A DNA stretch of 64,000 nucleotides. Origin: Acanthosoma haemorrhoidale. Lineage: Eukaryota; Arthropoda; Insecta; Hemiptera; Acanthosomatidae. Positions 11,401 to 21,639 of the stretch are shown piece after piece. The stretch spans positions 72,147,104 to 72,211,103 of the forward strand of contig OV884014.1 of the NCBI GenBank assembly GCA_930367205.1. Direction: 5' to 3'. The first letter of the stretch is position 1. Every line of letters starts with the position of its first letter. The notes under the pieces were generated by a model. The model was given only the letters and a program-made list of their open reading frames with translations, ran no database searches and had not been told where the DNA came from. Position numbers and translations under genes: made by a program.

Positions 11401-14400
11401 AAAATTTGTGAAGGAAAAATATATGTGTTATTTTTTATTTTATGTAAATGTTTGGTTGTCAAGGACCCTCCTGATATATAATCAATTACAAGTTTAAAAG
11501 TGTTATTTTTTTTTTTTTATATTAGTAAATTGGGAAAATATTACACAATGGCAAGGCTCGATTGTTTAATGAAAGAGTTATGTTAACCAAACATTTGAAA
11601 TTTATTTTAATTATAAATAGGTTAACTAAAAACAGAAATTATTCGAGAGTTTGGGAATTTCTGATGGGTATGAAATTGTTGTAGAGGGGGAAAATAGAGT
11701 AGTTGAGAGCGTGATGGAGGGAGGTGTGAGCGCCCCTTTGTGTGAAGGACATATTGAAATGTTTCAGTCTAGTAATGGAGGTGATAGTTCGAGGGGAATT
11801 AAAAATGACAACTCTTATGGAACAACTAATGAATAACATGAACGAAATATTTAATAAAATAGACGAAAATTACAAACAAATGAATCAAAAGTTTGATAAT
11901 TTCATCAAAAAATTTGAAAATTCTGTTAAAAATAATTTGATCACAAAACTAAATGAAAGCGATACAGAAAATTTAGATGTTTTGAATTGTGAAAATAGAT
12001 AAAAGCTAAGTGTGGAAACAAATAATTTTATAAAGAATAAAAAACCCGAAATGAAAATGACGAAGATTGAATTTAAAAAAGGTGTCAAACCAAATCCAAA
12101 TGTCCAAACAGAAGAAAGTAATGAAATTTTTAAATGTTCACTTAAATTCAAAAATACTTGAAGAAGTTTTCATTGTCTCGGTAAATAATCGAAACAATTT
12201 TAAAAAATCCAATTTAAGATCAATTGATCAATACCATCATCAAAGACTCAATTGAAAAGTATAATTCAATCAATCCTATATTAACAGAAAAATCAATTTT
12301 GAACACAACTAGAAAATATTGTTTGCTGAATTTAACCTGGATAATACATTCAAATTCAAGAAGCAAGAAAAGGATACATCTCTAATCCTTCGATCTAGGA
12401 TATATCTCAATGAACATGTAGGGATGCCCTCGAGATTAAAGGGATGTTGTTGAGGAATCAAAATTTCTGACCAAGACAGTAGGATATAATAAATCTTTTA
12501 TTAACACAAATAGATGGTACAGCATTGGTCAGTTATCTGGTAGAAAAACATTAAAATGCAAGACAATGTTTAAACTTAAAACATGTCTTAAATCGGATAC
12601 CCTCCCATCTGAAAGTTTCAATGCATTTCTACTTAATTTTATTAATTTCCTAAAATTAATTTAGAAACTGTATGGTTCATTGTAAATCATATTTCCGTTT
12701 TTGATTTTTGCCTATAATAAGTCCTACTGTCCTTTATATTTTATATTGTGTAATTGTTTTATTCATACTCTATTCTCTTCCTCAAATCAAATTCTCTCTA
12801 TACAAAACAACATATAACCTCTAAAGCTCTATATAATCTTTTGTCTGTTGTTTAGTTGATGGAATATATGAAGATGATTCCTTAAATTTAATGTAACTGT
12901 TATGTTGGTACTTATTTGATAGGTTTCAATATAAGACTTATAAAGTTAAGTCTAAGAGAGGAGGGGTATAAAAGTTAAGCTAATTAAGCTAAAAAAAATG
13001 TATGCGTGATTGTTTTAATATTTCACAATTGTAATTTGTTTAATGAATAATTTAGTTTGAATGATATAATGATCTGTCACTGTTATGATTACATACCAGC
13101 TATAATTTGTTTTCAAAATGAAAAAATTCTTTTTCAAGGAGTTAATAAGAACCTACTTTTTTTTTTTGAAACTGGTAGGAGAAAATGTAATGTTATTTTA
13201 AAGTAGTAATTTAGAAAAAGGAGAATAAATTATAAAAAGTTTTAATTCAAACAAGTGAATGGAACAGTTATATATGTTTGGTTGTCAAGACCCTCCTTAT
13301 ATATAATAAATTATAAGTTTAAAAAGTTTCATTAATTATTTTGTTATATTAGTAAATTGACAAAATAACATCAATCACCACTTAACTTGATTTTCAGAAA
13401 AAGATATAACACACTTTTCAAAAACCGACATCTTGTATTTTTAAAATTTAGACAAATATTAAGTAATTATAAAAATGGTTATAAATCATTTAAAACCTGT
13501 AAAATTCCAAGAAAACATTTTACTGCTAAATATTCGAGTCAGAGAAACCATTTTTTGAGATATCAGACATCATAAATTTATTAATAAGTACACTTGTTGT
13601 TAATTATAAATTCTAACTAATATATTTACTTATGAAATATCAATGTAGTTGGAAGAAAAAACTTTATCATTACTTACATTGCTTTGGTCGTGCAGCTCCT
13701 TTACAACAACTTGACAAGCAATGTCTTTACTACTGGCAGTGTTCAGCTGTTCGTGGAGACCGTCAAGGAGAAGTGCAAGGAACTCTTGACAGTCATGCTA
13801 TAAATAAATTAAATTTGTTTTATAGGATGGTTACGAAATCAATACAAGAGGTTTCTGTTCAGGGAGCAGCTAAGATTGATGAAATAAGATGTTAAATTTA
13901 GCACAAGTGATTCATTAGTCACCATGTTCTCATATGCACTCAGTCTATCTTATATCAATTGTTTATTGCTTAATAGCTCAATTTTATTCGCTATAGGGAG
14001 TGGCCTTAAAAATAAATCAATTGATATGATATTAAAAGTAGTTACATTCTATTAAATATACTGATTAAGTGTTGTTAAAAATACAAAATAAAAAAATAAG
14101 GTCTCCCGTTTTGCCAACTTTTTTTACATGCTCAGAAGCTATTACAGATTTAAAAATCTGATTTTTTTTTCTTGTGGTATAACTAAAAAAATAGCAGTTT
14201 GAGTGCTAACAATAGTTACCGTATAGCATATTTAATTTTGTCTCATTATTGTCCATTCACTTCCTTTATTTATATTATTAATATTTAAAAAACAACGAAT
14301 TATGTAACAACTTATTAGTTTTTTCCTCTGTCTTACTTCTTGTCATTAGGAACTGGATGAGCAAAAGTGTTCCACTAATAAATAAGATGAATATTTAACA

Positions 14401-17400
14401 TTTAATTTAATGCAATTCTTACCAAAAAACAACTATTTTAATTTGTTTTGCTAATACTAAACATGCAATTAACATGGGAATGCCCACTACATGCTCTCAG
14501 TCAGATACCCTGTAAGAAGATAATTGAATTTACACTGCCTCTTTAACTAGGAGGTGACTGACTTTACATATATCATGGTTTAATTATGAACTATCCGTGA
14601 ACCATACTTACAACAAATACCTGCACTAATACAAATCCAGTCATTACTGTCTAAAGTGACAGAGGTATCATCTCTCAGATACCTTACAGTATGTGTTACA
14701 CCATTTCATCATGTCAGCCAAACTAATATTTGATCTTAATGAAATATTTAATATGGAAATGATTAGAAATATTATTTCCATATATTATTTCAAACAAAGC
14801 CAAAAATTTAAACAATCTTAATAACTCATTGAAAACGGAGAGAATTTTATTTTTAAATTTAAAAGAAAAAGTGGATTCTGGCATGGAACAAACTTTGGAT
14901 AGAGAGAGAGAAAAGGAAAGAAAATGAGAATAAACTTCACCTCTCAAAAAATGACCTCCTAACGGTTATTATTATTAATCACCCATTGTAGGAATAAAGT
15001 CCTACAATGGGTGATTAATTCTACACACAAGATACACTTGTGAAAATATCAGAGCAGTTCTCAGAGCATTTTAAAATAATTGCAGTATTTGTGCTTGATT
15101 TAATTTACAAAAAGAATTGACACAGTTTAATCATCGATTTAAGTCCTGAAAAACAGATGTATCCGTGAGAAACCTTGCAAGGACTCTTGTTACCATAGCT
15201 ATTGCGGGCACTCCCATATTAAATTAATCCATCAAAAAGAAAAAAAAAACTATAACCTACCTGTCTAAAATCATTAAACTGGGGATAGTGGGCAGCTAAT
15301 GCCAATTTAAACTGCATCGGCTGCAAAGTAGGATAGCGCCCACTCCACATCTTGCGAGTGAGATCAGCGAAGCTGTTAGTAAGGGGTTGATTAGGAGAGT
15401 TTGGAGCTTTGTAAAGGAAAATGGCAATAGGAGCGGTAGTCATCAAACACTGGATCCCAGCACCCATAAAGCACGTATTACCTAAGTTACGGAGCCCACA
15501 AACTCCAGGTTCTGCAGAGCCAACGCTACCACCATCAACTGAAAAAAAAAAAAAATGAATGGACGTACAATACATACAATTTATTTTCTTCAGATAGAAT
15601 ACAAAAAATTTAGTTATGCATTTTGTAGAGCACGTTTTACACTACTGCATAGTAGTAAAAATGATACAATATTATGTTTAGCTAGTTTTGTGAAAATCAC
15701 AGAAGCAACATTTTTAAAGGAGACTACAATGTAGTCTATTAAAATCATCTAAGAGTTAGTGTCCCTTTTATGGCATTGTATATTGGTTAGCCAAAGGAAA
15801 AATACAATGACAGGGTTTGGATTCAAACCCAGAACCGTTTTGTTTTCGACCAGGCCAGCCTCATCAACACGTCCAGGAAGTCACAAATCCATTCAAACTA
15901 TGAACCTGTTACTATTACTTTTATCTAATGAAGAAAGTAAGGGATCTAACCAGATTCTATCAGACAATGTAGTCTCATTTGAAAAATATTACTTGAAATA
16001 TATTGAATTTCAGAGAAGAGAAGAGAGTGTGAACTTGATGGAGGAGTGTGGGAGACTTCCCAAGACTCCGCTTCCTCTCTCACATGCGAGGGAGGTGACA
16101 ACCATGTGGATTTGAGAGGTCTCTGGGATGTTTTTAAATATTGTATGAATGAGCGAGTGAATGAAAATTATAAATATGATATGAATGAGATCATTCTCAC
16201 AATTACTTATTGCCCAATAAGGCAGATTGTAATTTTATCATAGTAAAGCTGTAAGATAGTCTATTCATATATTTCCTTCAAATACCAGTCTGAACTACGA
16301 TCTTGGAAGAAATAAAGGCCAATTCCTTCCATTCTTAAGACGAGATAAAGAGGTCGATATAGCTGTGAAGAAGTGCTTGACCGGTTCGAAGCCTGGCTGT
16401 CACTATCTTTTTTTTTTTTTTGCTGATATTTGTTAAAGCAGTGGGATTACAGGACATAACTAGTCATTGTTGATAAGTAATATGTTACAGTCAACCTCCA
16501 ATTTTACCAAGATGTTAGTAGTTCAAACAAAGATTTCAACTGGTAAAAATCTTATGTTTCCGGGAAAGATAATGCAACAGTCAATAAATGTCAAACAGTT
16601 CACTGAACAAGATAAAAATGCTTTAACCATTAATGGGTCTCGGTCTTATCACCCCTGATGAAATAGTAATATAACCTGATCCTTAATGTGGCAGATAAAT
16701 TACTGGAATATTTACTTGCTTTTTCCTAAGGTTTATTGATTACAAAACAGCACAATATAAACTAAATCTATACAATTAACAGAAAATGTACATCATTTAG
16801 CACCAAAACTAGATATTTCTTTTCATGAAAATAACACAATCACTTAGATAACAGTCCTGAAAGAGATATCAAGCTAATACCAAAAAAAAGGCTTCAAAGA
16901 CTAGCACTTTGGAATGTATTTTTTTTTCGTGTTCAAGTATTTCTTACATCTCCAATTGATGACTTTTTTCATCCGTTCTTAACAACCAACAATACAAAAC
17001 TACTTCTGAGGCTTCTTATAAAGGAGTTTTAAAAACAATATAAAAAAATCTCCTATTGGTAAAACACAATTTTTTATGAATAGAATTTTAACATTTTTTT
17101 GTTTAAGAATAAAAACTAAAATTTACTCGAAGTGGTTGATGATCTTATCTCTCTAATTTCATATGTTTATTTTACACAAAATATCTTCTTGTAAATATCT
17201 TATACAGATAGTTATTGTTAGGATTAAGATAATGAATAAAATGAATATGATTGCAATGTCTCCCACTTGAATAATATACAGTACCTTTAAACAAGAATCT
17301 AAAATAAAATCACCAAATATAAATTAAAAAATATTTGCTATAACCTCCATGCAATTTGAAGAGAGCAAATATTGAACATGTGCTTACTATAAACCATTGA

Positions 17401-20400
17401 TTAAATAATTATAATTTGATAAAAAAAACTTTGATAATTATAACACTTATTATTATATTAGTTTATAACTGTACACCTTATCAGTAATAGTAAAGGAAAC
17501 AGTGTATTTATTAAACAGTAGACTTTATCCACAGTTAGCAACAGTAATAACGATCAAACTATTTAATAGTTGTACCTTCATTGTACGAGATATCAATGTG
17601 ATGCATATTTTAAGATAATGTTATGGCCCCAGTATTGCTCTTGTGAAGTGTGGAAGATGAATGAGACTGTTCGAGGGGTGGGGTTTAATATGTCCTAGTG
17701 TCGTAATGTACCATTTCTAGCATCTTTGTCTGATAATACCATGGATTTACTGTATTCAGTCAGACACTGTGAGGAGTTCAAAATGTTTGTCTATGAAACA
17801 ATAACGTTGTCTTTAACTTCCGTGTTTATAAAACAAGATTTGGGGAGCCAAAAAGAGTGCCATTGTTTCGCTTCCATCACTCAGTAGAACACACTATTCA
17901 GCAACAGGAATAAATACATACATTTATTCATTTTCCATGATAAAATTTCAGTGCTTGTTCAGGTACATTTATGATCTTTTGACTTAATTTGAACAAAATA
18001 TTATTTTAGTCAGGGGGGATATGCTTTGAGGGCTAGGGTTTTAGGAAATCCCATAACCAATAATCCATCCCCCGTCAAAATTGGTTCCGTGAACTCTTCA
18101 ATAAAAAAACAAACTAGGTTTCTCAATCTATAAAACTATTAATCGTACACTACAGGGAGATTGGGCTATGATGGTTAGTTCATATCTCCCCTACCTCAAA
18201 CAAACATTTCCTGGTCTACCATCATAGCCCAATCTCCCTGTAGTGTACGATTAATAGTTTTATAGATTGAGAAACGTGGAAGAACCACCATCAATCTTCA
18301 AGAACAGAACAATACTTCTGGTCAGTATCTTCATTATGAATAACAATATTCTCTTAATCAAATTAAAGTAATTCATTAATTTAATGTTTTAAGTGAATTA
18401 GTTATTTAACAATGTTTTGCCTAAGAGCAGATGGCTGAACTAACAAATTCAATATGTATGTTTTCCATTGGTTATTTTCCTTTAGAAATTAGAGATTCAA
18501 GTCAAGTTCAAGAAAAGGGTCTCTGTCCCCCGGGGCTGCCTGAGGCTACACCTCTTTCATATTCATTGAGGTAGGTAAACGCATATATAGCAAAAATAAA
18601 TACCTTAAATAATTTGAAAGATAATCAAAATTAAAAATATGTTCGATCAGCATATTTCTGTACAAACAAAACAATCTTGGCACATTAACATTTCAAAATA
18701 GTAATATAAAGAAATGTAACATCCAATAATAAACATAGAAAATTATTAAATTTTAGTAAATGTAATATAAGATAGTAGTTAACTTGCCTGACTTCTATTT
18801 CAGTTTTGGTGTAGTCTCCCATACATTTTGTTTCAGAGGGGGGTTCATTCATTCAATCTCAAGATAAAATGAATAGCTACTTAAGAAGAAGTGAATCTCG
18901 TTTAGAAGACCGAAATTGTGGTTGAGGTAACAGCCTAGATACAACTAGCTCAGTGACACCGGTCAGCCTTGTTACTTCATGAGGTATTGTGCCACAAATT
19001 TAACTTTATATGTTAATTTTTATTCTTCTATGTCCCACAATAAAGATAGTTTTAATTTATTTAAAGCGTCCCACAGTTGAAGAATAGGTCTAAATAACAT
19101 AATCACCTTCCTGAGAGGGTCTTGCCCACAAACAAGACCCTACCAATAATATTAAAATTATAAATAATTTGTCTTATGATTATTGTACATTTGTTTTTGG
19201 ATTTTTTAAAAATAGTACAAAACAGTATATTCGATTACCTGTGAGGGTTAAACCCATTATAAATGTCTATAACAACAAACAGTTTGTTGTCAGTACTCTC
19301 AAGCAAAACTAGGCCTAGCAAAACAGGCCTAAATTTCACACGAAAATTTACTTTAGTCAATATTTCATACAATAAGAAAATATAAACCAAACACACACAT
19401 CAAATATCAACAGTTAAGTGCAAGTCTATAATCTTTTTGTGTCCTTCCAGGGTGACGGTGATAAGTACCACGATATGAATATATATAAAAATATCTTGAC
19501 CAAATCATCATATTAATAAACAAGTTTTAAATACATTACTGAAAAAATTCAAATTTTATATTTGAATGTCACTTAATATTTCCGTGGTTTTGAGGAATAA
19601 GTGGGTAAATTGAATTAATGTAAAAATGATAAAAGTGTATATACACTTCAATTACTGCATAAGTAGTAACTATGCTATGACATAGACATAACCCTTTCAT
19701 CAGCCTAAGGACCTATAATAAGGCCTTGCAAACATAACATTGTAATAAATATTTAAATTTTATGGTAGGAACTCATAAGAATTTTCAACACCCTTAAATA
19801 TTGTACATGATGCTATTCAGTGGATCAAAAAAAATGCTATAATCCATATTATAATATATATAATTCTTATGAGTGAAACATGTGTGCTGAACATCAAACC
19901 TAATAATTACTGTAACAATTTTAATGAAGCCATCGGCTGTAGTGCCCGAGTATTGCAGACTACTTTACATACACAAATATAAGGAACTATTTATCATTTT
20001 TACAAATTTGTCAAAACAATAATCACCACTACAACCGAAAACTATTGAATGTGAATGGTGGAATTGGGGAGAACCCCCAGTGAGACACAGGTAATGGTTA
20101 TGAAAATAAGTCCAATTTGCAGACTTTTGCTAATAAAATTCTATCGAAGTATCGAAAATATCTTTTCAAACAAAAAATTGAATTTTTCTCATTGAATACA
20201 AGGTCATTGTAGCAACAATCTTGAATCAAGATTGCAAAATGCTATAACCCTGAAGTCACATGAATGTTTATTAATATAATTGAGTAAGCTTCCTTATCAA
20301 TAATAATATATTCATGAAGAATAAGCATAAAATAATTACTCAACCTATCACACTAATTAAAGGGAACAACAAATGGTTCACTTTTAGAAACCTGTCTGAT

Positions 20401-21458
20401 TAAGATAATCAGACCTTCGGAAAGATGGGAAGAATACATGAGAAACTACCAAATCACGACTCAGAGAATTAGAATATGTATTAATACAAGTCACGTTAAA
20501 TAAGATAAATAAACATAAAATAGGGAAAAGTTGTGAAGTTGTTATATTTTTTAAAAAATTATACATTCATAGTATCTTCAAACCTGAAAATAATTATTGC
20601 CAATGAATTATATTAACCACTGAACACTGGCGATTCCACCACAAGCTACAAAATTACAAACCACCGATAATTTGATATCAATTAACTGCATTCATTCCTG
20701 ATACAATAACATTGTAGAACCTACACATTTTTACAGAATACATAGAAATTTAAAGATGTAAGCAGACACAAAAGTTATCATTAATCTAACTTGAAAAATA
20801 TTGGGTTATAATGCGAAAATACTAGGATAATTTGTAAAATAGTTCAAGAGCAAATTACGTAATGGGTCGTCTGGAACTTCATTGGTTTGGCTGACAGGTG
20901 AGAAAAGGCAGTCAAGTTCTTCCAAGATTGGTGCACTAGATGTACTGGAATCTTCAAAAGTTACATCAACACTAGTAGAAGGTGCTGGTAGTGGAATCGG
21001 TGGTAAATCAGGAATTGGTGGAACGACAAACTCATCATCTGTCCTACAATTAACAAAATCATTACTTTTCACCATTCTGTGACAATTGTTGGTATTATAA
21101 AATTGACAATATCAACTTTTTGAATTATAAGATTTATTCATTAAGAAATAATAAAGAGATTCACAATAATGAATATGTTGTATTACACATAATTAAACAG
21201 ATTATGGGTAGTTGCGACTCTTTCAGCGGGAAAGTGCTAAGTTCAGATAAACAAAACTTCAGTAGAATTGAAATTATGACTAAATCATAAAAAAAAACTA
21301 TTAATTAGATAATCCTACCATGTATTTTCTAATCCCATGTTATCACTATCAAGAACACCATCTAAGCCTTGCGGGTAAATAGTATAAATGTTTTTTAAAT
21401 CCGAGTGATGCTTCGGAACATCGATTTCCGAAGATAACAGTCCCACATCACAGTCCAT
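2208..21458 (-). CDS. ubiquitin-specific protease (USP) deubiquitinase with embedded RING-like finger; 3' end outside window
   Basis: Thirteen exons join in phase into 791 codons with no stop. The C19 cysteine protease cleaves ubiquitin from proteins. Exon 3 carries the Cys box GLRNLGNTCF (catalytic Cys about residue 131, oxyanion Asn 129). Exon 4 carries HDCQEFLALLLDGLHEQLN. The end of exon 7 through exon 9 has NHWQKHLAQNKSVVV, FQGQFKST, the first zinc-finger CxxC (VVCSVC, about 530-533) and YEPFMYLSVPLP. The motifs resemble the USP4/15/19/32 group. Between exons 4 and 7 lies an insertion of about 260 residues. Exons 11-12 encode a C4C4 RING-like finger (about 661-704), roughly where USP19 has a MYND finger. 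The second CxxC and the His box are not in the window. The start ATG (21458) depends on linking the first two exons, which is the least certain part. Confidence 0.85.
2645..2757 (-). CDS. USP exon 12: second half of RING-like finger
   Basis: ASCTHYKGTTFDCPVCRKEI supplies CTH and the final C-x2-C of a RING-like motif. It is followed by a polar helix-like stretch. Phase 0 in, phase 2 out at GTATGC. Confidence 0.9.
2758..6139 (-). other. USP intron 11, 3.4 kb
   Basis: No USP exon is seen. The part at about 4700-5300 is less AT-rich, with short plus-strand frames that match nothing I recognise and may be an old transposon. The rest is plain AT-rich intron. Confidence 0.55.
6140..6247 (-). CDS. 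USP exon 11: first half of C4C4 RING-like finger
   Basis: VEEYLVDTCIICLEDKD then HMDCTCILCESCIA. Cysteines are spaced C-x2-C-x13-C-x-C-x2-C-x2-C. The GTGAGT donor follows Ala. Confidence 0.9.
6392..6499 (-). CDS. USP exon 10
   Basis: Thirty-six codons, EEQLIRYLNDSERSLYAFEV and on. It aligns with the USP segment ending in D.IYVFEI that closes the Ubl-like part of USP4/15. Phase 0 on both sides. Confidence 0.9.
6500..9619 (-). other. USP intron 9, 3.1 kb
   Basis: No exon is seen. It contains a plus-oriented solo-LTR-like repeat (about 6885-7527). The remainder (7530-9600) is AT-rich without recognisable structure. Confidence 0.6.
6885..7527 (+). mobile_element. solo-LTR-like repeat, copy A
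   Basis: The left end (GTAATGTTATTTTTAAGG and about 80 bp after it) matches 13189-13270. The middle and right (from about 7240 to the TTGAGAAAATATTACA end) match 11300-11545 and 13285-13370. About 640 bp in all. No internal region is attached, so I read it as a solo LTR. Confidence 0.5.
9620..9792 (-). CDS. USP exon 9
   Basis: It encodes KVTFIGESLRHPTEF through DQILIKVGCEV and VIAEVFNHHIAKVL, matching the USP4/15/19 segment containing ..VTDIYNHRFHRIF. It ends in phase 0 at GTAAGC. Confidence 0.92.
9906..9999 (-). CDS. USP exon 8: first zinc-finger CxxC
   Basis: VVCSVCKFISVTYEPF then MYLSVPLP is the hallmark USP finger segment. The partner CxxC is expected downstream, beyond the window. It leaves phase 1 at GTAAGT. 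Confidence 0.95.
10079..10280 (-). CDS. USP exon 7: end of insertion, re-entry into catalytic fold
   Basis: An acidic Ser-rich start (SSSKDDSSEDD) runs into NHWQKHLAQNKSVVV and FQGQFKST, which matches the USP4/15 segment W.NHLKRNDSIIVD..FHGLFKST. It ends in phase 0 at GTAGGT. Confidence 0.9.
10369..10644 (-). CDS. USP exon 6: insertion with helical, charged segment
   Basis: It encodes FDSDKYPRTDICRRRGG and later a likely coiled-coil stretch (ADELEEKNKRMELERQ). Phase 2 at both ends, with donor GTATAT. Confidence 0.8.
10742..11121 (-). CDS. USP exon 5: low-complexity insertion
   Basis: It begins SKDASCQSTSKDE, is rich in Ser/Lys/Asn/Glu and contains a Cys cluster (VCGDKCDNLNCD). It has no recognised domain. 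Phase 0 in, phase 2 out at a GTTTGT donor (weak consensus). It lies inside the catalytic domain between the QEF box and the finger subdomain. Confidence 0.8.
11160..13370 (+). mobile_element. degenerate LTR retroelement in USP intron 4
   Basis: A partial LTR (about 11166-11545) is followed by a TGG-starting PBS-like sequence (11549-11566), a gag-like remnant (11640-12480) and a second, internally deleted LTR fragment (13186-13370). No pol sequence remains. The orientation is opposite to the host gene. Confidence 0.5.
11640..12255 (+). pseudogene. gag-like remnant
   Basis: The frame at 11742-12002 reads MTTLMEQLMNNMNEIFNKID, then NYKQMNQKFDNFIKKF, the same style of N-terminal coiled coil as the gag-like ORF at 1-808 (NMNKRF, KKLNKRF). 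It ends at a stop after 86 codons. Further Lys/Asn-rich fragments follow in shifted frames (to 12255). Confidence 0.5.
13678..13797 (-). CDS. USP exon 4: QEF box
   Basis: Forty codons beginning HDCQEFLALLLDGLHEQL, the conserved USP motif following the Cys box. The flanking sites are TTATTTATAG and GTAAGT, phase 0 on both sides. Confidence 0.95.
13798..15260 (-). other. USP intron 3
   Basis: No exon is seen. It holds a hairpin with 20-bp perfect arms at 14974-15019. Confidence 0.6.
14974..15019. repeat. perfect hairpin, 20-bp arms, 6-nt loop
   Basis: The arm ending CACCCATTGTAGGA is followed by ATAAAG and its exact reverse complement. It lies in USP intron 3. Confidence 0.9.
15261..15538 (-). 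CDS. USP exon 3: catalytic Cys box
   Basis: It encodes EPGVCGLRNLGNTCF followed by MGAGIQCLMTTAPIAIFL, the canonical USP Cys box. The family usually has Asn after CFM, and here there is Gly. It ends HYPQFNDFRQ at a GTAGGT donor in phase 0. The element KMWSGRYPTLQPMQFK matches the KQMWSGK region of USP4/15. Confidence 0.95.
15780..15870 (-). mobile_element. tRNA-derived SINE fragment
   Basis: The minus strand has a box-A-like TGGCCTGGTCG, a box-B-like GGTTTGAATCC (15829-15819) and a tail part CATTGTATTTTTCCTTTGG resembling the copy at 36850. Confidence 0.45.
16030..16256 (+). mobile_element. LINE-like 3'-end repeat, copy A
   Basis: The segment CTTCCCAAGACTCCGCTTCC (about 16057) recurs at about 61110. 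The following part, ATGAATGAGATCATT through GGCAGATTGTAATT, recurs reversed at 48481-48575. I read this as the 3' untranslated end of a retroelement family. Confidence 0.5.
16340..16415 (+). repeat. tRNA-like box B followed by T-run
   Basis: GGTTCGAAGCC resembles the pol III box B consensus and is followed by about 13 T's, a possible pol III terminator. Box A is poor. Possibly a truncated SINE. Confidence 0.3.
18118..18275. repeat. 58-bp perfect inverted repeat with 42-nt spacer
   Basis: The arms 18118-18175 and 18218-18275 are exact reverse complements, beginning GTTTCTCAATCTATAAAAC. The spacer holds no structure I recognise. It could form a long hairpin RNA on either strand. It lies in USP intron 2. 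Confidence 0.95.
18790..19060 (+). mobile_element. SINE copy (body and tail)
   Basis: GGTCAGCCTTGTTACTTCAT and the preceding about 130 bp match 36995-37190, including CTACTTAAGAAG and AGACCGAAATTG. The tRNA-like head is not clear. Confidence 0.45.
20859..21043 (-). CDS. USP gene exon 2 (acidic, proline-rich linker)
   Basis: The acceptor TTAATTGTAG lets the exon complete Trp with the previous two bases. The peptide TDDEFVVPPIPDLPPIPL is proline-rich, followed by an acidic, Ser/Thr-rich stretch ending at VPDDPL. A GTAATT donor after 20859 leaves phase 1, as exon 3 needs. Without that donor the frame reads on to a TAA at 20808-20806. Confidence 0.55.
21319..21458 (-). CDS. USP gene exon 1 (N-terminus)
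   Basis: It begins MDCDVGLLSSEIDVPKHH and ends NMGLENT plus two bases at a GTAGGA donor. Phase 2 matches the acceptor at 21044. It has no recognised domain and is acidic. Exons 1 and 2 could instead be a separate small gene (see the findings). Confidence 0.55.
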
Positions 21459-21639
21459 TAATGGAGATTAAAACAAGCATACCATGCACTGAACTATAAG
21501 TGCAGTGGAATGTAACGGAACAAAATATCTATAATAAGTAGACAAATAAGTTCATAACAAGCTGCACTTCACTGATACTACACGTTACAGGTGACAGAAC
21601 ACAGAACGAAAAACTGACTTGCTAGGTTTGCCAACACTC

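Larger units (their letters stand above)
15539..20858 (-). other. USP intron 2, 5.3 kb, repeat-rich
   Basis: No exon is seen. It contains SINE copies (15780-15870; 18790-19060), a LINE-like 3'-end copy (16030-16256), a tRNA-like box B at about 16379 and a perfect 58-bp inverted repeat (18118-18275). Confidence 0.6.

Noticed and set aside
14723..14947. Minus-strand 74-codon frame in USP intron 3
   Set aside because: Low-complexity Ser/Leu-rich translation of AT-rich intron, with no splice context.
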